DNA from: Drosophila pseudoobscura
Lineage: Eukaryota; Arthropoda; Insecta; Diptera; Drosophilidae
Reading direction: 5' to 3'
DNA: 64,000 nucleotides
NCBI RefSeq assembly: GCF_009870125.1
Contig: NC_046683.1
Coordinates: 8,060,001 to 8,124,000, forward strand
Shown: positions 31,539 through 43,200 of the stretch, piece by piece
Numbering within the stretch: the first letter of the stretch is position 1
How the letters are laid out: every line of letters begins with the position of its first letter
Translations under genes and position numbers: made by a program
The notes under the pieces: generated by a model
What the model saw: the letters and a program-made list of their open reading frames with translations, nothing else
The model's database searches: none
What the model was told of the DNA's origin: nothing

Positions 31539-33390
31539 TTAAATAATGAAGGCCGTGATCCAATCAATAAACTTTGCCACATCTGCATAGATAATATATT
31601 GATTGCTACAACAGTTCGTCGAACCGGTAGTAGAACCCAACTCCAAGGCGGGTGGCAATGCCGCCGAGACAGTGCCACGCAGCATCCAGCGATTGCTTTT
31701 GAGGATCATCAACCCGGCCCCCGATATGCCCGTGTATAGGCTGCTGCTGCTGCTCTGTGGCTCCTTGGACTCAAGCTGTATTCCCGCGCAGAAGGTGCGA
31801 TTCGAGGAGAGGTTGCGAAAATGGGCATTAGCCTTGAAGCACACACCATTCGCAACGATGGGCGCCTTTACCACCTTGGGTATACTGGTATCGGTAGCCT
31901 TTTTGCCTTCTCCCTGATGCAGCTGGGACGACTGCTGCTGTGTCGCATTCGATCTGTCGAAGCTCCAACCAATAACAATGCCATGCTCCCCCACAATGTA
32001 CTCCGTTTTGCTGGACCCCGACCACAGGCAGGCGGGTCGTATGAACGTATTGAACCTGGTGGCAATGGGGGGGTCAGTGCTCGAGTATATGTCTCCGTTA
32101 ACTTCGCAGAAACTCACCTTACTTCGTCCTTGAGTATGACGACAGCTATATCCGCATCGTAGCTGCTCAACTGGCTGTTAAAGTCCGGATGTATGTAAAT
32201 GCCATCAACGGGAGCGGCCAGAGAGCCCTCTTCGTTCCAGTTCTTTAGATTGTGGCGCCCCAAAAAGACCAACACCTCGTTGGCTGTGTAACGCTTGTTG
32301 AACATCTTGAAGCAGTGGCCCGAGCTGATGACCACGCGTCTCGAGACGAGGGTGCCGCCACACTGGAAATCCAACGATGTGAGATTATTCACATAGATGG
32401 CCGCCATCCAGGGCCACGATCCTCGGGTAATCGATGGCAGGCTGCTGCCCACTGCACTCCCATCCACAGTATCCTGCTCTTGCAGCTCTTCGTCTGCCAG
32501 GTGCTCAAATTCTTCATCGTCTTCGTCCTCGTTGTCGGCAAACACTGGCGATGTGATGACATCCGAACTCCTCGAGCTGAGGGGCAGCCGAAAGTCCAGA
32601 CTCCTGTCGATCCTCCCACAAATCTCCTTGGGCGAATGAAAGGGTTTTCTATTCGGAAACGGGCATTAGATAACGAATGAATGGCTTTAAGGAGGCGCGT
32701 GCTTGAACCGACCACAATCCGTATGCATACTTCTTGAACTGGCTGTGCGGCTGCTGCTGTGGCTGCGGCGGCGGTGGCACTGTCTCCTCGGCAACGCCCT
32801 CCTCTTCGTCCAGTAGAAGCGAAGTCTTCTTGTCCGGTATAAAGGTTAGTTTCCTGGTGTGCTCCAGCTGGATTTGGGTCATGAATATACTATGATCTGC
32901 CAGGGAGATGGGAAGGGTTAGAAATGTGAATGATGAATAGAATGGACCCTAATACAGACCGCCAGATCCAAAGCAAATAACATGATTGTTGGCCGAGATG
33001 AGCAGCAGTTTGGGTGGGAAGTGATGCTTGGGAAAGCGAATCTTGTAGAGGACTGGGGCATTCTTTGTGAACTGCCCACGGGTCAGCAGCTCTATTTCGC
33101 CGAGATAGTTCTGAAAGATGGTTAGGATTAGGTTCGTTTCTTATTTGTCGATGTGATGTTTGTGGTGTGCCCCTTACCGTTGTTGGCTTGCCCCGCATGG
33201 AGAGCGTGACGCGAAGCTGGAGTGGCTGCCTCACGTCTGGGTTTCGCACCGCGATCAGACCGAACCATTCATTTCCGTCGAATCGATACTGAAAGATCTT
33301 TGGGCAGGGACTGATGGGCATGCCCTGCGCAATCACCTTGGACACGTGCTCGAAGCAGATCAGCAGAATTGTGGTGAAATGCAATTTCAT
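31539..33390 (-). CDS. gd: gastrulation defective: serine protease starting the dorsoventral cascade
   Basis: Five exons with agreeing phases: 33178-33390, 32960-33110, 32731-32896, 32118-32648, 31539-32055; 525 residues, close to the known fly protein. The start gives a signal peptide (MKLHFTTILLICFEHVSKVIA). A long N-terminal region (ISPCPKIFQYRFDGNEWFG onward) has an acidic and Pro/Gln-rich linker (about 140-240). The trypsin-like domain has His288 in VVISSGHC, Asp343 in YDADIAVV and Ser465 in YTGISGAGLM. The Ser motif is GISGAG rather than GDSGG, so the usual Asp before Ser is Ile. In the embryo Gd acts in the perivitelline space on Snake, upstream of Easter and Spaetzle. The exon 2 donor is unusual (GGCG|GTCTGT). 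The maternal promoter is upstream of 33390. Confidence 0.95.
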
Positions 33391-33923
33391 TTCAATTTTC
33401 ACGAGTCTTTTTCTCACACACACACACAGACAGACACGTGCAAACAGGCATGCGGTCATTACTTGTTGGACGTGGCCGGTTAGAAGACCTGTCCACAAAA
33501 TGCAGTGATTGAACGTTTAAAACACAATTGCACTGTTGTTTAATGCAACATTTAAACATATCTGCGCACTCTTTTTGCTATTCAAAACAAAATGCGCGCC
33601 ACAAAGCTCACGCACACAACCAGGGCGGCACGAAAGTAGTGTTCAATCATCGGGAGCTATCGATTAAATGTAAGTGTTTTTCTTCCCTATTAGGGAGCTG
33701 CGCAACAAGTTTTTAAATTTTATATTCAATAAAATGGTGAAAACTATTAAATATTACTTACTGAATACATATTTTACGAAATGCTATTTTAAATCACTGC
33801 CCTCTATCGATAAGACTGCAACCTATCGATCTTTTAAGTGTTGGACAATTTCAGCAGAAACGTTATTAGCTCAAATGGTAGAACTTTTATGAGATCAGAT
33901 AATTTTAATACAGAGAATTTAAG
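33391..33923. other. gd upstream region and gap to the thioredoxin gene
   Basis: Contains a CA/CAGA tract (33413-33440) and three ATCGAT motifs (33657-33663, 33805-33812, 33824-33830). The gd promoter should be at the high-coordinate side of 33390; no TATA box seen. Confidence 0.5.
33655..33831. promoter_or_regulatory. CGATA/DRE cluster between gd and the thioredoxin gene
   Basis: CTATCGATTA (33657), a perfect TATCGATA at 33805-33812, and CCTATCGATC (33824). A full DRE palindrome with flanking partial sites, sitting between two same-strand genes, fits a DREF/BEAF-32 element serving gd or insulating it. Confidence 0.5.
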
Positions 33924-33929
33924 TTTATT
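33924..33929 (-). terminator. polyadenylation signal of the thioredoxin gene
   Basis: AATAAA on the minus strand 10 bases after the stop codon, implying a very short 3' UTR. Confidence 0.55.
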
Positions 33930-33938
33930 ACAAATTTG

Positions 33939-36590
33939 TTATTCAGCTGCAGCAACTTCCGCAGGCGCCTCGGGCTCTGGAGCTGCCTCCGGAGCTGGCT
34001 CTGGAGCTGGCTCGGGTGCGGCCTCTGGTGCGGGTGCCGCCTCAGGTGCTGGTTCCGGGGCCGGTGCTGCTTCTTCTTTGGGTGCCTCTGGGGCCGCTTC
34101 CGGCGCTGGTGGGGGGGCTTCTTGTGGTGCTTCCGATGCTGGCGCAGCTTCAGCAGGTGCTGCCCCTTCCGCCGGCGCAGCAACGGCCTCGCCCTCTGCC
34201 GGAGCTGGAGCCGGTGCCGCCTCACCCTCGGCTGGCGCTGCAGTCGGAGCAGCCGCCTCTCCCTCGGCCGGAGCTGCGGTCTCGCCTGTGGGTGCATCGC
34301 CTGTGGGTGCTTCGCCTGTAGGTGCTTCGCCTGTGGGTGCTTCGCCTGTGGGTGCTTCGCCTGGTGCTGCTTCTCCTTCGGGGCCTTCGGGTGGTGGCGG
34401 TGCTTCTTCCTGGGGCGGCGCTGCTTTCTCTGGAGGTGGCTCTGGTACATCACGCGACTCCCGGACATGATCTTCTTCAGTCTTCTTGCCCTGCAGCACG
34501 AAAGGAACGTAAGAGGGAAACGCAGTATATTTGTTAGCCAAAATAATACCTTTCGTTTCTTCTTCTTGTCATCGTCTTTTTCTGGTACTTCCGATTCCTG
34601 CTTATAGCCCTCCGCGAAGAACTTGAGGCCCTCCTCCCGCCCGGCAGTGACATTGGGACTGACATAGCTGGGTCCATACGACACCAGCGAGAGCATCATG
34701 TTCGACTGCACCTTGGTGACCTTCAGCACGATCTTGTCGCTCCTGCAAAACAAATGAAAGAATAATGGCAGGAAGTTCCGGAAAGGCATAAAAGGTGGGA
34801 AGTCCCCGTGTACTTACGGAGATATTTCGCCGCTCTTATCGTAACGATCTGTTGAGGTGGCCAGCAGCCTGGTCTCATCCGGATCATCGGAGGTGAAGAA
34901 GCCATAGGCAGGCACCTCCGACTTGTGGCGATCCACCACACTCAGAATATCCCGCCGCTTGGAGGCATCGAAGGCCATGATGACATGGGGCGGTTCCGGC
35001 TTGGGATCTGGCGGCAAGAAGCCGCTCGTCTGGCTCCGGAAGAACATATAAACGAGCGCGGCATGCGTTCGTCTATTGCTGGGCACCCACACCGGTGGCA
35101 TTTTCACCGTTCTGGTGCGAATCAGTGGCTTGGCAATCACCTCCTCGACGACCTCCTCCTCCTCTTCTCCACTGTCGTCCAGGTCCAGATCCAGGTCCAA
35201 GTCTATACCCAAATTGGCCATGGATTGCCTGATATCCAGCTCGGGAAGATCCTCCTCGCTGCCTTCCTCTTCGCCAGCCAGATCGTCGCCCTCGTCGTCG
35301 ACTGCCACGGCATCCTCTGTGAAATTGATGATGGACTTGACCTTTGGCTTGGCCATGTACTTCTTGGTATCCTCTTCGGAGCTTATCTCCTCGACCCATT
35401 CTTCGCCCTCTGCGGAGAAGAGAGTAAGGAGAATTGTCGGTTAGTTATGCAGCAACCGCCAACGCGCGGCCGATGTTACCTTCCAGTTTCACCTCGACCT
35501 TGACCTTCATGGGCGATATAATGGGGGGAATGACATGCTCCTCATCGAATTCTTCGTTGGGTGGCGCCACCCGCTCTTTGGTCAGCTCGTGGGCATACGC
35601 CCCCAGGACATTGGGTACCGAGCCGACGGTTTCATCGATCTTCCAGAAGCACATCAGCAGCTCCTTGCCATCCAGCTGCTCGATGACATCGTGCGGCAGT
35701 GGATTCTTGCAGGCAAAGTTCACAATATCGAACTGTTCGGCCGACACTTGGATGACCTTTCGGTCCTTGCACTGCATTTTGAGTGGCTCGGCGGGCTCTT
35801 GCAGCTTCTTGAACATATCACGATTGACTTGCGGCCCAAAGACTGTGACCCCAATGTCCGGTATATTCTCGAGAATGGTGTCCGTCACATAGGTGAGGTA
35901 ATCCAATTGCTTCTTCTCCCTGGCCTCGCGCTCAATGCGCTCCACAAGGTCCGTGGCCTCGTTTTTGACGCGCAGTTGCTCCACTTCGATGGGCTGCAGC
36001 TCGTCGATGCCATAGGTGACAAGCCGAGGTGCCTTTTGCATGGTCTTTTCCAGCTCCTTGCCGAGCAGGGACATCAGCTTGGGCACATCCGTGCCAAACA
36101 TGATGTTCACTGCCCTGCCACCCTGAAAGCAATCCCTGTTTAGAATTACCCCCTCTGGAGCTGGTATCGCTCTAACTTACGGTCACAAATAGCCATGTGG
36201 GTTCGCTCTTCTTGTTGAAACGCTTCAGGGCCGTAATGGAATCCGATTTACACTGCCAGGACGCCATTAAGGATGGATTATTAGTAAAGGTCGACCATTA
36301 AGAGGCACTACCTACAATGGCCAACTGCAGATTGTCGCCACCCATCTCCAGTTTGATCTTGCGCAGGCCGCCCACCATGCCCAGACAGGGGCCACACCAC
36401 TCAGAATACACGTCCAGCACTGCGGACAGAGAGGGCAGGGCAGGGCAGGGCAACATTATTTGGCGGAAGGAAGGGTGAAGTGGCGGACAAGATAGATACC
36501 CAAAAGGCCGGGACGTTCCAGGAACTTTTCAAAGTCTTCATCGTTCTGCAGATCCGCTTGCAACTGTTGCACTCCTCCCTTCTTGGCCAT
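33939..36590 (-). CDS. thioredoxin-domain protein of the TXNDC3/NME8-NME9 type with Glu/Ala/Pro tail
   Basis: Seven exons with agreeing phases: 36500-36590, 36316-36419, 36181-36252, 35480-36122, 34818-35409, 34550-34742, 33939-34490; 748 residues. [11 protein letters not shown] is followed by a thioredoxin fold with active site WCGPC at residues 38-42 (Cys39, Cys42). The middle (about 100-500) resembles the degenerate NDK-like modules of the TXNDC3 family ([14 protein letters not shown]); I see no clear catalytic NDK histidine motif. An acidic segment (EEEEVVEEV) follows, then a basic KKKKRK stretch, then about 180 residues almost entirely of E, A, P, T and G with a GEAPT repeat. Family relatives are axonemal, so a sperm or cilium role is plausible but inferred. 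Probably the orthologue of D. melanogaster CG18130. AATAAA lies only about 10 bases past the stop. Confidence 0.88.
34267..34360 (-). repeat. in-frame 15 bp repeat (GEAPT) in the thioredoxin-gene tail
   Basis: Consecutive 15 bp units of GGC GAA GCA CCC ACA type encode GEAPT about six times with one GDAPT. Near-identical DNA units suggest recent slippage expansion. Confidence 0.85.
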
Positions 36591-37255
36591 GCTCTAGCCT
36601 CTGCACTAGCCACAGCCTAAAATCCAAAAGGTGTAGTAAAATTTCTAAAATATGTGGCCTAATATTGTCCGAATAGTACTAAATCATAGTGCCCAAAATA
36701 ATTTTAAGATTTGTACTGTTTAAATTTGAGTTATTGATCAAACAAAGCTGTTGCTCAGAAACAGAAACAGAGACGGGGTTGGGTTGGATTGGATTGTAAT
36801 CGTAATAAATTAGTTAACCACACATTTGCTTTAATTATTGTTTTCCATTAATATTAAACGCTTTTTACACACATATAACAAAACATTGTACACTCTGTTG
36901 TAACATACTAAAATAGTTAAAATAATTTAAGCAACACACACGCACAAAAAAATACAATCCGAGTATATACGAGTATAGGGTGTGTGCAGAGCGTCACTCT
37001 ACAAAAGTTCATATTCAACAGTTGTTTTTTATAGATAATATATATATCGTATATAGTATATATAACTATGGTATGGTATGGTATGGTATGGTATGATATG
37101 GTATGGTATGGTATGGTACGGGTAGTATACAGTACATACAAAAGCGATCAAGACCTCTTCTTAAACAATTACTATATACAGGTATTAACACAAAACTAAA
37201 GGTTAGTCCTCTTGTCGATCGTTCTTCGATGTATCCCATCCTATCCCATTCCGCC
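36591..37255. other. gap between the thioredoxin gene and fw; includes fw 3' UTR
   Basis: AT-rich, with the (TATGG)n array at 37067-37118. No ORF with support. fw reads into this region from the right, and the thioredoxin promoter lies at the left end. Confidence 0.55.
37067..37118. repeat. (TATGG)n pentanucleotide array
   Basis: About ten TATGG units with one TATGA variant, in the likely fw 3' UTR. Confidence 0.95.
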
Positions 37256-40200
37256 TTATCTCACAGAGATGCCATTGATGGTGATCACATTGCTGGCCAC
37301 TGGCTCTGGTTCGTATACCTCGTCATTGCTTCGCATCTCGTAGGGAGCATCATAGAACTGCTCATTTGGTATTTGATCGTAAATGTTCTCTGTCGAAAGA
37401 TTGGATCATCAGATTATAGGATCATTTCTGTATGTAATGATTCACTCCATTCACTTACCTGAGCGATTGTTGGTCAGTCTTTCGCCATTTGCGGCTCCGG
37501 CCGCCCCACCAACACCACCACCGCCTGTATTATTGCGCCCCACGCCGCCTTGGAATGTGTTGAAGGTGGCCGCCGATGGATTGTTGTCCATGTGCATGCG
37601 ATTGTTGGCCTCCAGCGTCGAGTACGACATAACGGCAGCATTGCGCTCGTCTTTCGTCTCGGCCGCCTGCACATTCTCCGTATTCTTCACGGGTCGCGCC
37701 TTGTTTCGGTACAGGAAAATCAAACCAAAGACCACCAGCAAAGCCACTATGATTGTGGCTCCAATGCCCACGCCAGTGCCCAGCTCCGAGGTCTCTGGAC
37801 CCTCCACGGCGGCCAGTTCACAGTGCGGCTGTTTGCCGCTCCAGGCCCCATCCTCGGTGCATTTGCGCAGATACTGTCCAATGCGATTGTAATTGGGAAT
37901 GCAGTGATACTCGGCCGAGCCGCCATATAGCGTGGAATCGTTTACCACAATCACACGCCCGTTCTCGATGGCGAGTGGTCGTCCACAGTCGACGGCTGTA
38001 AAAAAGTAAAGGCAAATATCATTAATTATACATATATATTAAATGTAGACTACAAAAGCTTGAGAAATTGGTTGGAAATGGGAATAACTTGCTGTATGCA
38101 CTCATTATATATTTATTCTTAAGATCTAGACAAATATTTTAGCTATTTCCATAAAGCACATGTCTTTCTCTCTCCCTTTCTCTTTCCTTCGGGCATTCTT
38201 CCCACCCACAAAGCACAAACGCTCACTGCGTTAGAGAGCGCCACTCTACGAGGACGAGAGAAATAGTTTCCTTCATTCCGGCTATATAAATGATCCAATC
38301 TAATCCAGATTCAACAATCTGGTAGCCACGATCAATCGCTATGATTCTAGTAGTTTTTAACCCGCATCTTAAAAATTGTACCCCTGTAATCTTTGATTGC
38401 CATCTATTATGGAAGTGACCAATAAAAATACTTACGCCTACAGGTGGGACTCTTGCCCGCCCATTTGCCATTCTTTTGGCAGATGCGCGTATCATTGCCA
38501 ATCATGGTGCGTCCCTTGAGGCACTTGAAGGTGGCCACAGAGCCCACGGCTCGAGTGCCAGCCTCAACAATTAGATTCTCATTGATATTCGGCATGTCGC
38601 AGACAACCTCCACACATTCGGGTGCCTCGTGGCTCCAGTTGCCATGCTCTGTACACAGTCGCCGGGAGACACCGTTCAGCTTGAAGTTCACATTACATTC
38701 GTAGAGCACTGCGGCTCCATAGTAGGTGGCGTTTGTGGCCAGGGTAACCTTTCCATTGGTTATATTCTCGGGTGCACCGCACTCAACATCTGAAAGTGGC
38801 AAGCGTTAAATAATATATGAAGATGCCATAAATACATTTTTCTACTCACAGACACAGTCCGGAATGATGCCGCTCCATTGGCCGCTGTCCGTGCAGGTGG
38901 CCAAAGCCTCGCCCACCATTTTATAGCCCCGCTCGCAGCGATATTTCGCCAGGGCACCAATTCTGTAAAATAAGGAAATTTGATTGAGTTGCATTTCAAT
39001 TTTCTGGGCTATAAAAAGTATTCCCCCTCCCCCGCCATATACTTGTAGGTCTGGGCCGTGTTCTGTGTGGAGTCTGCGGTGCGTATGAGTGTCCGTCCGT
39101 ACATGCGATCGTTTCCTGTGACGGACAGCAGGCTATGAGTGGCCAATCTTGGCTCAGTGCAGCGTATCTCTAAGGAATAGAGATACATATATTTAAATTA
39201 CAGATTGATCCAGAGATATTTAGTTGTTGCCACTCACCCTCGCATTTGGGGGAGACGTCACTCCAGACGGCCGATTCGAGACACTGACGCTTCACCACTC
39301 CGCTAAGCTTATGCGACTGGGAGCAGCTGAAGACCACCTCGGAGCCCACGTACGTGGTGTTGGTCACATACTTGTGGCTTCCATATGGAATAGGCAATAT
39401 CTGGCCACAATCGATGTCTGGAAAGAAGCAAAATTTCCGATTATAATCGGAACGGTGTAGGGTTTGTGGCTTCTGGGGACTCACATTCACAGTCGGGGGC
39501 ATCGGAACTCCACTCTCCGCTGTCCAGACACTCCAGCACTGGATTGCCGTGCATTATGTGCCCGGGATCGCAGTTGTATTGGATCTTCGAGTGCACATTG
39601 TAGTCGTAGCCAATGACAAAAGAACCAGCAGGCACTTGGGGCGTCTCGCAGGTGACCAACTCACAGACGGGCGCCTCGCCCGACCACTTGCCATCCCTCG
39701 TGCAATAGAGCTCTGTCGGCCCATCCAGCCAGTGGTCCTCGTCGCATTCGTACTTTACCACCGAATCGACAGTGGTGGTGCCGTTGAGGAGTATGGATAT
39801 CCCGCGATCGGGTCGCGCCGGAGCACCACAGTCAACGAATCGGCAGGAGGGCGTCTTGCTGGACCACTCGCCGCCCAGGCCGCAGGAAATAATCTGAAAA
39901 GTATTACAAGAATTAAAAGCTGATCCATCTGGCTTTGTCCTTTTGCCGAGACTTACTGCTTCGCCAACGAGCACATAGCCCGGCTCGCACGTATAGGTGG
40001 CCGTGGAGCCGGCCCTCTTATCGCTGAAGCGTACATTTCCCCCTGTAATGCGCTGTGGATCCGGACACCAGTCCACCAAGCACTCTGGCTGCTTGCCGCT
40101 CCAGCCATCCACCTCACAGGTGCGATTCTCGTTGCCAATCAGCGTGTAGTTCTCGTGGCAGCTGTATGTGGCCACCACACCGAAGCTGGTGCGCTCTTCT

Positions 40201-43200
40201 GAGAGGTGTATGGAGCCGAACTTAAGCTCCGGCAGGCTGCCACAATCAACATCTGAGGAGGGGGAGTAAAGAGAGTTTTAGCAGAGTTTTAGTTGTATCA
40301 ATAGACCCGTAAGAAAGGCAAAAACCCTGCTCTGGGTCTCTATCTTCCCACATCCACACCGACTCGTCGTATCGCTTACATTTGCAGGTTGGCGCCGAGC
40401 CACTCCAAGTGCCATCGAGGCGGCAGTCTCGTTCCGCCTGACCGAGCAGCGAATGACCCTTGGGGCAATCGTATTGAATTTTCTCGCCCAAAGTGAACTT
40501 CTTGCCCATGACAGTGGTGTTCTGCTGGGCATCCGGCGAGCCGCAAGACAATGGTGCTGCAAAATAAGAAATAACACCAAGGAAGGTTGAACATCCGAGA
40601 CACTGACACTGCCACTGACACACTCTCTCTTCTGTGGGACCTACTGTGCTGGCAGATGAAATGCAGATAGTCCAGATTGCAGCCCACATCGTTCCACAGC
40701 CAATTGCGTCCGCCATCCAGTACCACACAGTTCTGCTCGCCATTGTAGTTGTTGGGCTGATCCTTGCCCCAAGTGGGTTTCAGTACAACTTCGCCTGAAA
40801 GGGCATTAAACATTTAACACAATATGCATGCTGGAGGACAGGACATACCATTCACCCACTTCCAGGTGCGGGAGGTGATGCCCGGCTCCTTTTGAGCCCC
40901 GATCCAGACAAGCTGCGGCTTCAGCTCGGTCTTGCGGCGTTCCAGCTCGGACAGAATGTATGCACTGGTGGCGCCCCGAAAGTCGTGTACCAAATCGCCG
41001 CCTGTTCGGACAGAGGAAGGCAATTAGTCACCCGTTTATTGTTGCTGCTGCCCACAGCCAGAGCACCGCCACTCACCTGTCTGCTGGCAAATGGCTTGTG
41101 CCTTATCGAAGCTTTCTCCTTTAGTGATATGAAAGTCGTAGCAGGTTTTCGAGAATGTCGTCACCACGGTGTCCACCCCGAGCTTGGGACTGAGGCAGCG
41201 GTCCATGGAGAACTCGTCGTTGGTGAACGTCTCCACCTCGCAGAGACTGAGGCTGCCCTCGACGCCCACCAGCTGGATGGCCACATACTGGCCCACCAGC
41301 GGACGGGCGCAGGTGAATGTCTTGACCACGCCCTCATCGAGGGTCCCCGGATACCAGGCGCAGAGCGGATTCCGCTGCAGATCCGCACTGCTGTTGCCCA
41401 CTCGAATCTCGAGATCCTGCAACGGCTGGTGGCCACAGCAGCCGCGCGTCGTTATCCGCACCACGTGCACCGCCTGCGGTGTGAGGAGATCTACGCGCCA
41501 CCAGGGCGACGGCTCCTTCTGTGTCTCCGAGCACTCCTGGCCATCGGGATTCTGAAAGGGACAACAGAGCATCATTGAGACATTTCAAATAAAAGCAAAA
41601 TCAAGGATCCAATCCTCTCACCTTATTCCCCGGCTTGCCATCGTTGGCATAGCTCGCTGGACCGCTGCGCGTATAGGAGCTCTGATTGACCGGCTTGCGG
41701 TATGCCACATTCACACCGCAGAAGGGCAGATCTCGATCCCAGCCGCTCCGTGCATCGCACTTTATCGATGGAGATCCGAACAGCTCGTACCCCGCATCGC
41801 ATTCGTAGTGCGCCTCCGATATTCCGGTCTCGCCGGCAACGGTTCGCACTTTGGCATTCAGCGGCACCGCCGGGGGACCACAAACTGGAAGCAGAAACAG
41901 AAACACACAAAAAAATCTTGAGATCGTTGCCACCATCGGAACCATTCGAGCGGTTCCACGCCCAGGCACATGCAAAATCTAATTACGATATACACTAGTC
42001 TATACGTATATGGCCAGAGGTATGTACAGTGGCGGCCAATATAATAGCGGCTTTTCTATAAGTTAATAATTAATATTATCAGAATTAAGAATCGCAAAAG
42101 AATACTCCAAAATATAATGAAAATAAAATATAACCTATAATATTATAAAATATATAATAATATAATATAATATATAATATTTTAGTGCAGAGGGATTTCC
42201 TTACCAAAAATTAATTTTTCAATTAAGTATTTTCTATGGAAATTGATTTTATTCTAAAATAAATACACGAAATATTTAAAAAATGTTGTTTAAAATATTT
42301 TTGGAAGGAGTCTGCAGAAAATGCTTCAGCGAACAAAATTATGGCCGGCTTTTATAAGAAGAGCATCGAAGGAAGGTACTGAAACGTTAGAATTGTACAA
42401 ATTTGGGTAGCAATCGAGGCTTATGAGGCTCAGGGACTACTACCAAGAAAGTGAACTATTTTATTGACCGCAGCTGTACTACAAGCAAATTCAAGCGGTA
42501 AGTAGAGTAAAATGAATTATTGAACCATGTTTGACTTTGTATGAATAAATGTTTAGAAATAGAAGTATGAATCATAGGCTGGAGTGATATTCGTAAAGTG
42601 TGGTCTGTGGTCCCCAAAAGCGAAAAAAAGTGAAACTTCTCCGTGACCTTGCAGCAAAACCTGTACGGGAAGAAGCAGAAGAACCAGAACCCAGTGCAAG
42701 GAAGTGGCTTACGGATACGACATTGAAAAGGCACAAAAAAAGGGAAGTAAAAACCCGCAACTGCGGCATAGTTTCGGCATTTAGGATAATTAAAAATGCC
42801 ATCAAAATAGAGCTTACTAATAATTACAAACATATTGCACAATGGAGAGGCATTCATTTAATACTTTAGTTGGGGGCAATTATGCAAATGTAAGACGAGT
42901 CGAAATTTTGTGCACCCCAGAGAGAAGGCCAGAACCGAGTGTCATATGACCCAAGTCATTGTGCAAAAAATAAATGCATAAACGAGTACGAGAATACCCA
43001 AGATCTGCGATTAAAGTAAGTAACAAGTGGGACTCTCAGGTTTCTCTGTCTCGCTCGTACTCGTACCTAGTAATAAAATACAATAAAAAAAAAATGATTT
43101 AGAACACGTTGGCCAATTTGAGAAACCAGTTGAAATGTCAGATCAGAGCTTGGGTGGGGGCTGAGCTGACCAGCAATGCCTTATATAGTCGCCTGACGCC

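Noticed and set aside
33838..34607. Long plus-strand frames opposite the Glu/Ala/Pro tail
   Set aside because: Low-complexity antisense shadows of the GEAPT-type repeat exon.
35434..36143. 150-200 codon plus-strand frames
   Set aside because: Antisense of the thioredoxin gene exon 4 (35480-36122).
42600..42869. 89-codon plus-strand frame in fw intron 1, Lys/Arg-rich
   Set aside because: No domain, no promoter or splice context, and other frames are similarly open; probably chance or old repeat sequence.
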